A DNA stretch of 64,000 nucleotides from an uncultured Alphaproteobacteria bacterium (GCA_902524895.1 CABZFH010000002.1:1-64000), one strand, 5' to 3'; numbered from the stretch's first letter, positions 48,804 to 58,879 are shown. Notes: a model not told the origin generated them from the letters alone. Numbers and translations: made by a program.

Positions 48804-51293
48804 ATGAAATTAGTAGTTGTAGAATCTCCAGCCAAAGCAAAAACCCTTAAAGGTTATCTAACGTCCGAATATGAGGTTGTGGCTAGCATAGGACATTTTA
48901 GAGATCTTCCAAAGAGTGGTATGGGTATAGATGAAAAGAATAATTTTAATGTTGAAAAATGGGAAGTTGATAGTGAAAAGATCAATCCTATTTTAAAGTT
49001 AGTCAAAAAAGCTGATGAAATTTTTTTAGCACCAGATCCGGATCGTGAAGGTGAATTAATCGCATGGCATCTTCTTGAAATTTGTAAAGAAAAAAAATTA
49101 TATGATAATAAAAAGTTTTCAAGAATTGAATTTAATCAAGTAAATAAACAAACAGTTTTAGATGCAATTGACAATCCCAGAAAAATTAACATAGATTTAG
49201 TTAACGCTGCCATTGCAAGAAGGTTTCTAGATAGGTTTTTTGGATACAGAATTTCACCTATTACGCAAAGGAGAACAATTTTTGGTAAAAGTGCTGGAAG
49301 AGTACAATCTCCAGCTTTGCGATTATTAGCAAATAGAGAAATGGAAATTGATAAGTTTGTTCCGAAAGAATATTGGGAAATAGGTGTTGAGTTAGAAAAT
49401 ATCAAAAAAGATAAATTTTTATTTAGGTTAGTAAAACAAAATGACATGAAAGTCGAAAAATATTCAATTGTCAGTGAAAAGGAAGCTAACGTGATAGTAT
49501 CTCAGATTCAGGAAACTTTCACAATTATAAAAATAGAAAGAAAAAATAAAAAAAGAAACCCCTATCCACCGTTTTCAGCATCAACATTACTTCAAGACGC
49601 ATCATCTAAGCTTGGTTTTTCCTCAGCTCTCACCACTTCAATTGCACAACAACTTTTTGATGGAAGTGCTTACAAAGGTAGCGAACAGGGCTTAATAACA
49701 TATCCTCGTTCTGATTCAATTGTGCTTAATAATGACAAGATTAGTTTATGCAGAGACCTAATTAAATCCACATATGGTGAAAATTACGTCCCAGATGAAA
49801 TAAATTTCTATAAAAATAAGGCTAAATTCGCTCAAGAGTCTCATGAACCAATTAGCCCTGTAAATTTAAAACTATTACCAAAAGACGTTCAAGATAATCT
49901 AAATTCTGACCAATTTAGATTATATGATTTAATTTGGAAAAGAACGGTTTCCTCTCAAATGAAACCAAGTGTAAGTGAAGAAACAACAATATTTGCTGAG
50001 AGTAACAGACTGATATTTAAAACATCGGGGAGTGTTCCGATTTTCGAAGGTTTTAAAAAGGTCTATAATTTCATAGATTCTATAGAACAAGATAAAGAAA
50101 TACCCGCTATAAATTCTGAAAAAGAAAAATTAGATTTTGTTAGATCTCAAAAAAAACAGTTATTTACTTCACCACCCAATAGATTTTCCGAAGCCGGTCT
50201 AATAAAAAAACTTGAAGAATTAGGTATAGGTAGACCATCAACGTATGCTTCTATAATTAAAAAGTTAAAGGAGAAAAATTATGTTGAGATCAAAAATAAA
50301 GCATTAATTCCTAATGCCAAAGGTAAAATTTTGTCAAAATTTCTGGAAAACTTTTTTAATGATTTCGTTGAATATGAGTTTACAGCTGACTTAGAAAAAC
50401 AACTAGATTTAATCTCAAAAGCAGAAATTGAATGGAAAGAAGTTTTGAAAAACTTTCTCAAGGTCTTGAATAATACAGTAACAGATGTTGAAAAAAAAAG
50501 TATTTCTGATGTTATTGACATTATTAATAAAAAAAGTGATGAATTATTAAAAAGTAAAAAATGTCCGAAATGCGAAACTGGAGAAGTTTTAATCAAGTTT
50601 GCGTTTAACGGACCTTTTATTGGTTGTTCGAACTATAACAAAAATGATGGTTGTAAATATAGTAATAGTTTAGATGATAAAGATCTCCAAGAAACTCTCA
50701 TAGAGGGAGAAAAAACATTAGGCATTCATCCTGAATTTAATAGGCTAATAAAAATAAAAAAGGGTCGGTATGGACTTTATCTTGAATTGGAAAGTGAAGA
50801 AAAAGGAGAAATAAAAAGATCAGCAATTCCTAGAAATAAATCAGCTGAATCTATAAATCTTGAAGAAGCCGTAGAAATATTAAAACTTCCAAGATTAGTT
50901 GGACATCATCCTGAAACTGAAAAAAAAATAATCGCTGCTATAGGTCCATTTGGACCATATATAAAACACGAAACAACGCCTAAACCAGTTTTTGTAAATT
51001 TAAAAGAAGATGATGTTTTATTTATTGGACTTAATAGAGCATTAGAATTAATTACAGAAAAAGAGAACCTTAATAAAGGTATAGAAATTGGTTTCGAACC
51101 TAAAACGAAACTAATGATCAAACTAAAAAAAGCAAGATTTGGTTATTTTTTAGAAATAGAAGATGGTAAAAAAAAACCTTTAACTTTCACTGTTCCTAGA
51201 AAATATAATATAAAAGATATAAATCTAGAGGAAGCTTTGAACATAATTAATGCTAAAAAAAAAAAAACAAACAAAAACTTTAAAAAAAAATAA
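48804..51293 (+). CDS. topA: DNA topoisomerase I
   Basis: TopA relaxes negative supercoils. The 829-residue protein begins with the TOPRIM domain (KLVVVESPAKAKTLKGYL) and has the acidic DPDREGELIAWHLLE (about residues 77-91). The active-site Tyr is in GLITYPRSDS. One Cys4 zinc ribbon (CPKCETGEVLIKFA, then GPFIGCSNY and GCKY) is near residue 590. The following C-terminal repeats contain few Cys and end in a Lys-rich tail. The ATG at 48804 is preferred to a GTG at 48795. The last 44 bases overlap rnr. The order topA-rnr-DUF983-rpmG is conserved in related genomes. Confidence 0.97.
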   Translation: MKLVVVESPAKAKTLKGYLTSEYEVVASIGHFRDLPKSGMGIDEKNNFNVEKWEVDSEKINPILKLVKKADEIFLAPDPDREGELIAWHLLEICKEKKLYDNKKFSRIEFNQVNKQTVLDAIDNPRKINIDLVNAAIARRFLDRFFGYRISPITQRRTIFGKSAGRVQSPALRLLANREMEIDKFVPKEYWEIGVELENIKKDKFLFRLVKQNDMKVEKYSIVSEKEANVIVSQIQETFTIIKIERKNKKRNPYPPFSASTLLQDASSKLGFSSALTTSIAQQLFDGSAYKGSEQGLITYPRSDSIVLNNDKISLCRDLIKSTYGENYVPDEINFYKNKAKFAQESHEPISPVNLKLLPKDVQDNLNSDQFRLYDLIWKRTVSSQMKPSVSEETTIFAESNRLIFKTSGSVPIFEGFKKVYNFIDSIEQDKEIPAINSEKEKLDFVRSQKKQLFTSPPNRFSEAGLIKKLEELGIGRPSTYASIIKKLKEKNYVEIKNKALIPNAKGKILSKFLENFFNDFVEYEFTADLEKQLDLISKAEIEWKEVLKNFLKVLNNTVTDVEKKSISDVIDIINKKSDELLKSKKCPKCETGEVLIKFAFNGPFIGCSNYNKNDGCKYSNSLDDKDLQETLIEGEKTLGIHPEFNRLIKIKKGRYGLYLELESEEKGEIKRSAIPRNKSAESINLEEAVEILKLPRLVGHHPETEKKIIAAIGPFGPYIKHETTPKPVFVNLKEDDVLFIGLNRALELITEKENLNKGIEIGFEPKTKLMIKLKKARFGYFLEIEDGKKKPLTFTVPRKYNIKDINLEEALNIINAKKKKTNKNFKKK

Positions 51294-52782
51294 AGCTAGT
51301 TTCTTAGATTTAAATTTTATAATTCAAAAAGAAATAAAACAAAATCGTTTGAGAACAAAATTTAAAGAAAACTATAAATTAAGTGATTTTGAAAAGCTAT
51401 CCTTAAAACCTAAGAGTCATTCAGATTTTACACACATCCCATTCGTTACTATAGATGGAGAAGACAGCAAGGATTTTGATGATGCAGTGTATGCTTTTCC
51501 AAAAAAAAAGAATTTTATCATAATGACTGCAATTGCAGATGTATCATATTATGTAAAAGCCAACACTACGCTTGATAGCGAAGCAAAAGAAAGAGCTAAT
51601 TCATTTTATTTTCCAGGTATGGTAATTCCAATGCTTCCGGAACTCCTCTCTAATAATTTATGTTCATTAGTGCCGGACAAAAAAAGATTATGTTTAGTAG
51701 TTGAAATTGAAATAAATTTAGAAGGATCAATCATAAAAACAAAAATCTCAAGAGGAGTAATTCAATCAAGAGCAAAACTGACTTACAATGAAGTTCAAAA
51801 TCATATTGATAAGACAAGTTTTTTAGAGAGAAATATAGGTACACTCGTTGATAATATATTCAAAGCTTACAGTTCATTAAAAAAAGGAAGTTTTAAACGA
51901 GGAAAAATTGAGTTTGATACAGAAGAATTTGAAATTAAAAAATCGCATGATAAAAATAACTTTGAATTTTCCAAAAAGAAATCACTCATTTCTATGAAAT
52001 TAATTGAAGAGTTTATGATCATTACCAATAAAGCAATTGCTGAATTTTCTAAAGAAAAGAATATTAATATCCTTTATAGAAATCATGACAAACCCTCTGC
52101 TGAAAAAATGTTAAAATTAAAGGAATTTTTTAAGATTTTAAATAAAGATGTATTCAAAGAAAGTTCAAACCTTAATACTGAATTTAACAGAATTTTAAAA
52201 AATAAAAAAAATAAAAATTATAATTTATTTAAAGATATTATTTTAAAGTCTCAATCAAAGGCTACTTATGATTTTAATAATAAGGGTCATTTTGGCCTAG
52301 CGCTTAATAGTTATACACACTTTACTTCACCCATAAGAAGATATTCTGACCTGTTAGTTCATAGAGAAATTTGTGACTTTATTTCCAACAATGGAACTAA
52401 TAAATATAGAAGCATTAATAAAATGTTGTGTAATCATTTACTAGAACAAGAAAAAAAAAGTGAAAATATAGAACGATCAATAACAGAAAAAGCTTGTTGT
52501 ATTTATTTGTCTAAAATTAAAAAGAAATTTTTTTTTGGCTTTGTAGATGGTGTAACTGAATTTGGTATTTTCATAAAGTCTAGTGAATTACCATTTTCTG
52601 GATTAGCACAAATCAAAAACATAAACAGTGATTATAATTTCTTTGATATAAGAAAAAATTGTATTCAAGGAAGAAATAAAGGAATTAAATTTTTGATTGG
52701 TCAAAAAGTTTCTTTTAAAATAAAAAAAAATAACATAGAGAAAGGCTTAATTTCATTAGAAAAAGTTCGTCATGAAAATTAA
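51250..52782 (+). CDS. rnr: RNase R/RNase II family exoribonuclease, N-terminally short
   Basis: This 3'-5' exoribonuclease has the RNB catalytic core. IDGEDSKDFDDAV (about residues 74-86) provides the metal-binding acids. Further core segments are SFYFPGMVIPMLPELLSNNL, LYRNHDKPS and LNSYTHFTSPIRRYSDLLVH. An S1 domain is at the C-terminus (FFFGFVDGVTEFGIFIKSSE onward). At 510 residues it is far shorter than RNase R (about 750), because the N-terminal helix-turn-helix and cold-shock domains are absent; the first 60 residues are a short Lys-rich lead. The start overlaps topA by 44 bases and is followed by DUF983 with an 11-base overlap. It may be a minimal RNase II-like enzyme. Confidence 0.9.
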   Translation: MLKKKKQTKTLKKNKASFLDLNFIIQKEIKQNRLRTKFKENYKLSDFEKLSLKPKSHSDFTHIPFVTIDGEDSKDFDDAVYAFPKKKNFIIMTAIADVSYYVKANTTLDSEAKERANSFYFPGMVIPMLPELLSNNLCSLVPDKKRLCLVVEIEINLEGSIIKTKISRGVIQSRAKLTYNEVQNHIDKTSFLERNIGTLVDNIFKAYSSLKKGSFKRGKIEFDTEEFEIKKSHDKNNFEFSKKKSLISMKLIEEFMIITNKAIAEFSKEKNINILYRNHDKPSAEKMLKLKEFFKILNKDVFKESSNLNTEFNRILKNKKNKNYNLFKDIILKSQSKATYDFNNKGHFGLALNSYTHFTSPIRRYSDLLVHREICDFISNNGTNKYRSINKMLCNHLLEQEKKSENIERSITEKACCIYLSKIKKKFFFGFVDGVTEFGIFIKSSELPFSGLAQIKNINSDYNFFDIRKNCIQGRNKGIKFLIGQKVSFKIKKNNIEKGLISLEKVRHEN

Positions 52783-53140
52783 AAAAAAAAATTCAAAATT
52801 CTTATATATCAAAAGAGGTTTTAAAAAATATTGTCCTGTGTGTGGAAAAAAACCAATATTCATTTCATACCTTAAACTAAAGAGCAGATGTTCAGAGTGT
52901 AATACAAATTTTAAAAAATTTAGAACTGACGACGGTCCCGCTTATTGTACAATTTTTGTTGTTGGACATCTTGTTATTCCATGCATATTGTTCTTGGAAA
53001 GGTTAAATTCTCCTCCTCCACTCTGGATTCAACTTGTTATCTGGCCAATGTTAACAATAGTTTTGAGTATTTGGCTTCTTCCTAAAATGAAAGGTACTTT
53101 TCTAGCATTTCAAATATCTGTTGATGATAGTTCCTCTTGA
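52772..53140 (+). CDS. DUF983 membrane protein
   Basis: The 122-residue protein has an N-terminal zinc-ribbon-like region with CPVCGKKPIF and SRCSECN (CxxC...CxxC, about residues 20-43). Two hydrophobic segments follow (residues about 60-76 and 84-105). The DUF983 signature GPAYCTIFVVGHLVIP and LPKMKGTFLAFQ are clear. The family is common in alphaproteobacteria and has no established function. It overlaps rnr by 11 bases. rpmG begins 30 bases after it. Confidence 0.9.
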   Translation: MKIKKKNSKFLYIKRGFKKYCPVCGKKPIFISYLKLKSRCSECNTNFKKFRTDDGPAYCTIFVVGHLVIPCILFLERLNSPPPLWIQLVIWPMLTIVLSIWLLPKMKGTFLAFQISVDDSSS

Positions 53141-53170
53141 CAGCAAAGAAAATTAATTTATAAAAGTATT

Positions 53171-53338
53171 ATGGCTAAAACTAATACCATACAAATTAAA
53201 CTAGTTAGCTCAGCAAAAACCGGATATTTTTATGTTAAAAATAAAAACCCAAAACAAATGACTGAAAAATTAGAACTTAAAAAGTATGACCCAAGGGTAA
53301 AGAAACATGTTCTTTTCAAGGAACAAAAAATTAAGTAG
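53171..53338 (+). CDS. rpmG: 50S ribosomal protein L33
   Basis: A 55-residue frame starts with ATG at 53171 and reads [20 protein letters not shown], then [20 protein letters not shown] and [14 protein letters not shown]. This is bL33 of the Cys-less type, ending with the normal HxxFKExKIK tail. It is the end of the topA-rnr-DUF983-rpmG series. Its stop lies one base from the convergent eipB gene. The protein is small enough to be missed by length cut-offs. Confidence 0.95.
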   Translation: MAKTNTIQIKLVSSAKTGYFYVKNKNPKQMTEKLELKKYDPRVKKHVLFKEQKIK

Positions 53339-53339
53339 T

Positions 53340-54143
53340 TTAATCACACTTAACTTTACTAAGTGCAATTTTTTTGAGCTTCATAGTTAATGAATACTCA
53401 GGATAATCATATTGAAAATAACTTACAATACCTTGTTTATTAATTTTAGCTGTTAATTCCATTTGTGGTGTATTTGTTTCACCTTCATAATATGCCATCC
53501 TGACTGACCAGAATCTGTTTTCTACTCCTGAAGGGAAATTAAATTTCTCTTTTTCACTTTTTTCATTTATAAAAGATGAAATATTTAAAAAATTTTTTGG
53601 AATACTGCCTTCATAAACTTTATATGATACAATACCTGAATCATTACCGAGATGCTTCATAATTCTTTTTAAATGGTCATGAGGAAAAATTATTTCATTT
53701 GAAAATTTAAGATTTTCTTCTTTTGGGTTTAATAATTTTATTAAAGTAGAATCTGCTCTTTTCCCAGAACCTCTAAATTGCTCAACTATTTCATTATTTT
53801 GTTTAACCTGTAATGCAAAACTAATATTTCTAGAATCGTAAGTTTCATTTAAAGAATAATTAATATCACTTACAGTACCAACTCCATTAGAATTTGTAAA
53901 ATTAACGAGCATTCTTTGATTAGATACCCAAGATGTACAATTGTCAAACCAGTCAATTAGCAACTCCCCATCAGCTTTTTTAATAGAACTTTGTCCAAGA
54001 GGATTTTTAACTTTTCTATCCTTATCTAGAGAAATTTCATAAAGACTTTGATAAGATACTAAATTTAGATCATTCGAATAAACTTTTAGATTCATTAGAA
54101 AATAAAATAAGATAAAAAAAGCGTGTGATTTCAGTCTAGTCAT
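53340..54143 (-). CDS. EipB-like periplasmic protein (DUF1849)
   Basis: The 267-residue protein has an N-terminal signal peptide (hydrophobic residues about 7-22, ending VYS). The DUF1849/EipB pattern follows: LVSYQSLYEISLDKD, IKKADGELLIDWFDNCTSW and QFRGSGKR. Two Cys residues, in DNCTSW and close to the end (KVKCD), correspond to the pair forming a disulfide in Brucella EipB. EipB is a periplasmic beta-spiral protein needed for cell envelope integrity. The ATG at 54143 follows a GAGGAGG ribosome site, so it is preferred to one 15 bases upstream. It overlaps aspS by eight bases. Confidence 0.87.
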   Translation of the reverse strand: MTRLKSHAFFILFYFLMNLKVYSNDLNLVSYQSLYEISLDKDRKVKNPLGQSSIKKADGELLIDWFDNCTSWVSNQRMLVNFTNSNGVGTVSDINYSLNETYDSRNISFALQVKQNNEIVEQFRGSGKRADSTLIKLLNPKEENLKFSNEIIFPHDHLKRIMKHLGNDSGIVSYKVYEGSIPKNFLNISSFINEKSEKEKFNFPSGVENRFWSVRMAYYEGETNTPQMELTAKINKQGIVSYFQYDYPEYSLTMKLKKIALSKVKCD

Positions 54144-55914
54144 TTTTGTCCTCCTCAATTTTAAGTCTTAATTCTTTTAAATGATTCTTACCTATCAGAT
54201 TAGGTGAACCAAGCATCAAATCCTCTGCCTGTTGGTTTAATGGGAATGCAACAACTTCTCTTAGATTTATTTCTTCAGCAAGTAACATCACAATTCTATC
54301 AATTCCTGGGGCAGCTCCTCCATGAGGTGGTGCTCCAAATTTAAAAGCACTGTACATTGCACCAAATTGTCTTTTAATATCATTTTCGCCATATCCCGCA
54401 ATTTTAAATAACTCAATCATAATATCTAGTTTATGATTTCTAATTGCTCCTGAAGATAGCTCAATTCCGTTGCATACAATATCAAATTGCCAAGCTATAA
54501 TTTCAAGTGGGTTATAATTTTTAATAGCTTCCATCCCACCTTGAGGCATAGAGAATGGATTATGGCTAAAATCAATTTTCTTAGTTTCATTATTATATTC
54601 AAACATTGGATAATCTACTATCCAGCAAAATCGAAATGAACCTTTTTCTCTTAAGTTAATCTCATCACATAATTTTTCTCTTGCAAAAGAAGAAAATTTT
54701 TCTGCAGTACGTCTTTCGTCTGATATAAAAAATAAACAATCACCATTTTTTAAAGCTGCATTACCTACAATAATACTAAGTTTTTCCTTCTTAAGATTAT
54801 TTGCAATTGGACCTTTTGCCTCATCATCATCAAATATAATATATCCTAAACCTTTTTGTCCTAAATCTCTTGCCCATTTATTCAATTTATCAAACCATGT
54901 CCTTGGTTTTTTTGAACTATTTGGAACTTTAATACCTTTAACAACCATATTTTTTTTTAAATTATCCTCAAAAATTTTGAATCCTGAATCGAGAAACTCT
55001 TTTGAAAAATCTTGAATTATCAAAGGATTTCTTAAATCTGGTTTATCAGTTCCAAATGTATCCATTGCCTCTGAAAATTTAATCACTTCAAATGGTGGTG
55101 GTGAGATTTTTTTATTGATAGAAAATTCTCTAAATACTTCAAAAATAACTGGCTCAATCATTTCAAATATTTCACTTTGTGATACAAAAGACATCTCAAA
55201 GTCTAATTGATAAAATTCACCTGGAGATCTATCTGCTCTTGCATCTTCATCTCTAAAACATGGAGCGATTTGGAAATATTTATCAAAACCTCCAACCATT
55301 AGTAGCTGTTTAAAAATTTGAGGTGCTTGAGGAAGTGCATAAAATCTTCCTTTGTGTAATCTACTAGGTACCAAAAAATCTCTTGCACCTTCTGGGGATG
55401 ATGATGATAATATGGGAGTTTGAATTTCAGCGAATCCTCTACTTGTCATTTTTTTTCTAAAAGAGCTAATAACATTAGATCTGAGTAAAATATTCTTATG
55501 AAGTCTCGATTTTCTTAAATCTAAAAATCTATACTTTAATCTAAGATCTTCTGGGGCGTCATCTTCCTGTGAAATTTGAAATGGTATCAGTTCTGACGAA
55601 TTTAATACTTCGAAAGATTTGATCTTTATCTCAACCTCACCCGTCGATATATTCCTATTAACTGTTTCTTCTGATCTTTCAACCACAGAACCGGACACGC
55701 TTAATACGCTTTCCAACCTAATTGACTCAACTTTATGAAAATCGTCGTGTTCTGTGTCCACAACACATTGTGTTATTCCATAGTTATCTCTTAAATCTAA
55801 AAATAATAGACCACCATGATCTCTCTTCTTATTAAGCCAACCAGAAATTTTTACTTCTTTCCCTATATCTTTTTTTGAAATTTCTGAACAATTGTGAGAT
55901 CTATATTGATTCAT
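54136..55914 (-). CDS. aspS: Aspartyl-tRNA synthetase
   Basis: AspRS attaches aspartate to tRNA. The 592-residue bacterial-type protein has the N-terminal OB anticodon-binding domain (VKISGWLNKKRDHGGLLFLDL) and the motif 2 region with FKQLLMVGGFDKYFQIAPCF and RDEDARADR. The bacterial GAD insertion is in the middle, and motif 3 reads PPHGGAAPGIDRIVMLL. GatCAB in the same window makes a non-discriminating role (charging tRNA-Asn as well) plausible, but this cannot be read off with certainty. It is upstream of eipB and divergent from rnd. Confidence 0.97.
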   Translation of the reverse strand: MNQYRSHNCSEISKKDIGKEVKISGWLNKKRDHGGLLFLDLRDNYGITQCVVDTEHDDFHKVESIRLESVLSVSGSVVERSEETVNRNISTGEVEIKIKSFEVLNSSELIPFQISQEDDAPEDLRLKYRFLDLRKSRLHKNILLRSNVISSFRKKMTSRGFAEIQTPILSSSSPEGARDFLVPSRLHKGRFYALPQAPQIFKQLLMVGGFDKYFQIAPCFRDEDARADRSPGEFYQLDFEMSFVSQSEIFEMIEPVIFEVFREFSINKKISPPPFEVIKFSEAMDTFGTDKPDLRNPLIIQDFSKEFLDSGFKIFEDNLKKNMVVKGIKVPNSSKKPRTWFDKLNKWARDLGQKGLGYIIFDDDEAKGPIANNLKKEKLSIIVGNAALKNGDCLFFISDERRTAEKFSSFAREKLCDEINLREKGSFRFCWIVDYPMFEYNNETKKIDFSHNPFSMPQGGMEAIKNYNPLEIIAWQFDIVCNGIELSSGAIRNHKLDIMIELFKIAGYGENDIKRQFGAMYSAFKFGAPPHGGAAPGIDRIVMLLAEEINLREVVAFPLNQQAEDLMLGSPNLIGKNHLKELRLKIEEDKND

Positions 55915-55957
55915 ACTAATTTTGATTTTGAACTTGTTTAATGCTAAATTTATTTTT

Positions 55958-57016
55958 GTGTTAATAATAAATAATTGCCAATTAAAACAATTTTATCATG
56001 AATGTCAAAAGAATAAATGTTTAGGAATTGATACAGAGTTCCATTGGATCGAAACTTATAAACCAATACCGTGTTTAATTCAGATGTCCAATGGTAGCAG
56101 AACGGTTATTATTGATTGTTTAGAAAATAAAGTCGATTTTAGTTTAATAAAAAAACTTCTTTTAGATAAAAAAATTTTAAAAATTTTTCACTCTGGACGA
56201 CAGGATCTAGAAGTATTCAGTAATTTATTTAATATCATTCCTAAAAATATATTCGATACACAAATTGGTGTACTACCTTTAGGATTTAAACTATCGTCCA
56301 GTTATGCAAAGATATGCAAAGATTTGTTAGCAATAAAAATTGTTAAAGAAAATCAGAGATTAGATTGGAGAAAAAGACCACTCAGTAAGGCTCAAATTGT
56401 ATATGCTTCTAATGACGTAAAATATTTAATTCATCTTTACAAAAAAATCATCTCAAAACTAATGAAATATAATAGAAAAGATTGGATCGACCAAATGCAT
56501 GCAAAACTAATAAGCAAAAAACATTACTTTAATAAAACAAAAGAAGCCTGGAAAAGAGTAAAAATAAATCCAAAATATAGTCTCGAAAAAAAAATTTTAA
56601 AAAAAATTTCAGAATTTAGAGAAAAACAAGCCATAATTAAAAATGTTCCAGCAAAAAAAATTTTTAATGACTCGCAAATTATAAAAATTATTAAACTACA
56701 TGATAAGTGTCAAATAAAACAATCAATAAAATCAATCAATAAAAAACAATATTCAGAATTGTTGAAAATTATCAAAAAAGAAATAAATTCAACCGAAAAA
56801 AATGTCAAATTAAGAATAATGAATGAAAACGAAAATGAAAAGTTCTTAATTGCAAAAAAACTTTTGAAACAAAAATCAGAAAATCTTAATATTGAACCAA
56901 GTCTAATTGCCACTAACAAGGAGCTAAAGGAATTGATTCTTAAAAAAAAAAAAAAATTATTAACAGGTTGGAAATACAAAGTTTTTGGTAAGTACTATGA
57001 AAAAATAGATTTATAA
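55958..57016 (+). CDS. rnd: Ribonuclease D
   Basis: RNase D trims 3' ends of tRNA precursors. The exonuclease domain shows the DEDD residues in LGIDTEFHW, in FHSGRQDLEVFSNLF and in the YASNDVKYLIHLY segment. An HRDC domain follows (ISEFREKQAIIKNVPAKKIF), and a weaker Lys-rich second HRDC-like region ends in LLTGWKYKVFG. No ATG is in frame near the start. GTG at 55958 gives the usual N-terminus about 27 residues before DTEF, while TTG codons at 55922, 55928 and 55934 are alternatives. The true start is therefore uncertain. It is divergent from aspS and convergent with hdaA (six-base overlap). Confidence 0.88.
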   Translation: MLIINNCQLKQFYHECQKNKCLGIDTEFHWIETYKPIPCLIQMSNGSRTVIIDCLENKVDFSLIKKLLLDKKILKIFHSGRQDLEVFSNLFNIIPKNIFDTQIGVLPLGFKLSSSYAKICKDLLAIKIVKENQRLDWRKRPLSKAQIVYASNDVKYLIHLYKKIISKLMKYNRKDWIDQMHAKLISKKHYFNKTKEAWKRVKINPKYSLEKKILKKISEFREKQAIIKNVPAKKIFNDSQIIKIIKLHDKCQIKQSIKSINKKQYSELLKIIKKEINSTEKNVKLRIMNENENEKFLIAKKLLKQKSENLNIEPSLIATNKELKELILKKKKKLLTGWKYKVFGKYYEKIDL

Positions 57017-57700
57017 ATCATTTTCATCAATCAGTTTTTTCATAAACTTGATTGATGGGCTCAACTTTAATTCTAAAGATTTCTTGTCAATTAAATTAGC
57101 AATTTTTTTTGCAGATTTATAAGATCTTTCCACTCTGTTAATTAAATACTGTATACTCTTCGCTGAAACATTAATTTGCTTTGAATATAATTCCTTTAAG
57201 ATTATTTGTTCAAGTAAATACTGATCTGGCTCTTTCACCTCAACTACTAAAGAAGCATTCAATCTGGACGTAAGATCACTTAATTTATTTTTTAAATTAG
57301 ACGGATTTTTTTTGGAAGTAATTAGTATATGGTTTCCTTTTGAAATTACAATATTGAAAAAATTCAAAATCTTTTCTTCAATATTATTTATTTTTTTTTT
57401 TAACAAAATATCTAAGTCTTCGATAATCCAACAACTTTTGGAGTCGATTTTATTAATACTTATTTTAAAATCATCTTTTAAAAAAAAATTTGAATTTATT
57501 ATATTGGCATTTGATCTGGCTTTCCAAATATTCGAGAACAAAGTTTTACCAGAATTTTTTGGACCGTAAATAAAAAGTGCATTATTACTCCAATTTGGCC
57601 ATTCTTTTATAATTTTATAAGCAAAAAAATTTTTTTCAGAAATACAAACCGATCCCTTATTTATCTTTTTAAAAGTAAATTTAATTATGTCTTGTCTCAT
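57011..57700 (-). CDS. hdaA: HdaA/DnaA-like ATPase regulating replication initiation
   Basis: The 229-residue protein is a DnaA-like AAA+ protein with the Walker A region LFIYGPKNSGKTLFSNIW (about residues 42-59) and Walker B CWIIEDLDIL. A sensor segment reads ILITSKKNP and an arginine-finger-like region LTSRLNASLVVEV. It lacks the DnaA domain IV DNA-binding motif, in line with Hda/HdaA, which stimulates ATP hydrolysis by DnaA after initiation. The alphaproteobacterial order DUF2066-hdaA divergent from purM-purN is found here. It overlaps the DUF2066 gene by four bases. Confidence 0.87.
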   Translation of the reverse strand: MRQDIIKFTFKKINKGSVCISEKNFFAYKIIKEWPNWSNNALFIYGPKNSGKTLFSNIWKARSNANIINSNFFLKDDFKISINKIDSKSCWIIEDLDILLKKKINNIEEKILNFFNIVISKGNHILITSKKNPSNLKNKLSDLTSRLNASLVVEVKEPDQYLLEQIILKELYSKQINVSAKSIQYLINRVERSYKSAKKIANLIDKKSLELKLSPSIKFMKKLIDENDL

Positions 57701-58797
57701 TTGCTTTTTACAACTTTCAAAATTTCTAACTTTTCATCGAATTTTAGATCAAGATTGCTAGATTTAAGAGCAAGTTTTAGTTTTTCTATTGATCCATGAG
57801 TAAATAATTCATAAAAAATCTTTTTTTTTGATATTTCCTTTGGTACGAGTTGAGATACGTAAGGGTTTTTTTCTAGGGATTCTGAAATTTTTATAGATTG
57901 TTCAATTTTTTCAAATTCTACTAAAATTAAGTATTTATCAAATTCCTTATTTTTCTTATATTTTGTGGTAATTTTATTTTTCCACCATTTTGATAATGCT
58001 TTAAGTGTTTGAAAAGCCAAATAATCAACTTCATTTTTTTTTGAAATATTTTCCCTTAGATTTTCATTATCTGCTAAATCATAAAAGAAATCATCTACGA
58101 AAATTTTTACTTCCACTTTTGATACATAATTTTCAAATTCAAAATCATATTTTTCCTTTAAAAATATTATTATTGCTGATCTTTTATTGTATTCCAGTAA
58201 TATTTTTCTTAATGCTTCTTTGTTTTCTCCTAAAGCATCTTTATAAGAGATTTTAAATTTATTTAGAAGATTAAGTTCAGGAAAAAATAGTTTCAATAAT
58301 TCATTTTTGTCATAGTTTTTTCTCAAAGAAAAATACCATCCATTATTTTTTTCCCAAAGATAATAAGAATTTGAATGATAGTAGATTGGAAGGACTAGAA
58401 AGTCCTCTGAAATAGCATTATTTAAATTAACATCAAACTTTTCTAAAAAACTTTGAATTTCCTTAGCATTAAAGTTTACATCTATTATAGCATTATATTG
58501 TTCATTAAAAAAATCTTCTTGTTTGATTACGTAATCACTTACAAATTTTGTTAAATCAGTATCATCAAATTTGTAAAATAGATCTTTATCATCCTGAGGT
58601 ACAATTCTTTCAAAAAGTCGTTCTAAAGCAATTCTAAATGCTTTTTGTTTTGAAACTTTTCTTGCCTCTAGAATGTCCTTTTGATTAATACTGATTTTAT
58701 TATTTTGGATAAGATAAATATTCGAGTCTGCATAAACATAATTATTAAACCATAAGAAAATAATAACAAAAAAAGAATTTTTAAAAAAATTGATCAA
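57697..58797 (-). CDS. DUF2066 exported protein
   Basis: The 366-residue protein has a signal peptide (residues about 1-23, ending VYA). The DUF2066 N-terminal pattern follows: EARKVSKQKAFRIALERLFE, then a strand-rich region FLVLPIYYHSNSYYLWEKNN. The C-terminal half is Lys/Glu-rich with TLKALSKWWKNKITTKYKKN. Function of the family is unknown; it is widespread next to purM/hdaA. It is translationally coupled to hdaA by a four-base overlap and is divergent from purM across 82 bases. Confidence 0.82.
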   Translation of the reverse strand: MINFFKNSFFVIIFLWFNNYVYADSNIYLIQNNKISINQKDILEARKVSKQKAFRIALERLFERIVPQDDKDLFYKFDDTDLTKFVSDYVIKQEDFFNEQYNAIIDVNFNAKEIQSFLEKFDVNLNNAISEDFLVLPIYYHSNSYYLWEKNNGWYFSLRKNYDKNELLKLFFPELNLLNKFKISYKDALGENKEALRKILLEYNKRSAIIIFLKEKYDFEFENYVSKVEVKIFVDDFFYDLADNENLRENISKKNEVDYLAFQTLKALSKWWKNKITTKYKKNKEFDKYLILVEFEKIEQSIKISESLEKNPYVSQLVPKEISKKKIFYELFTHGSIEKLKLALKSSNLDLKFDEKLEILKVVKSK

Positions 58798-58879
58798 CGG
58801 CCTATTATGTATTAAAAATTAAAATTAAATATAATCTAGTCTTTTGTAATTTCAAAATTAAAATTAATACATTTTAGCA

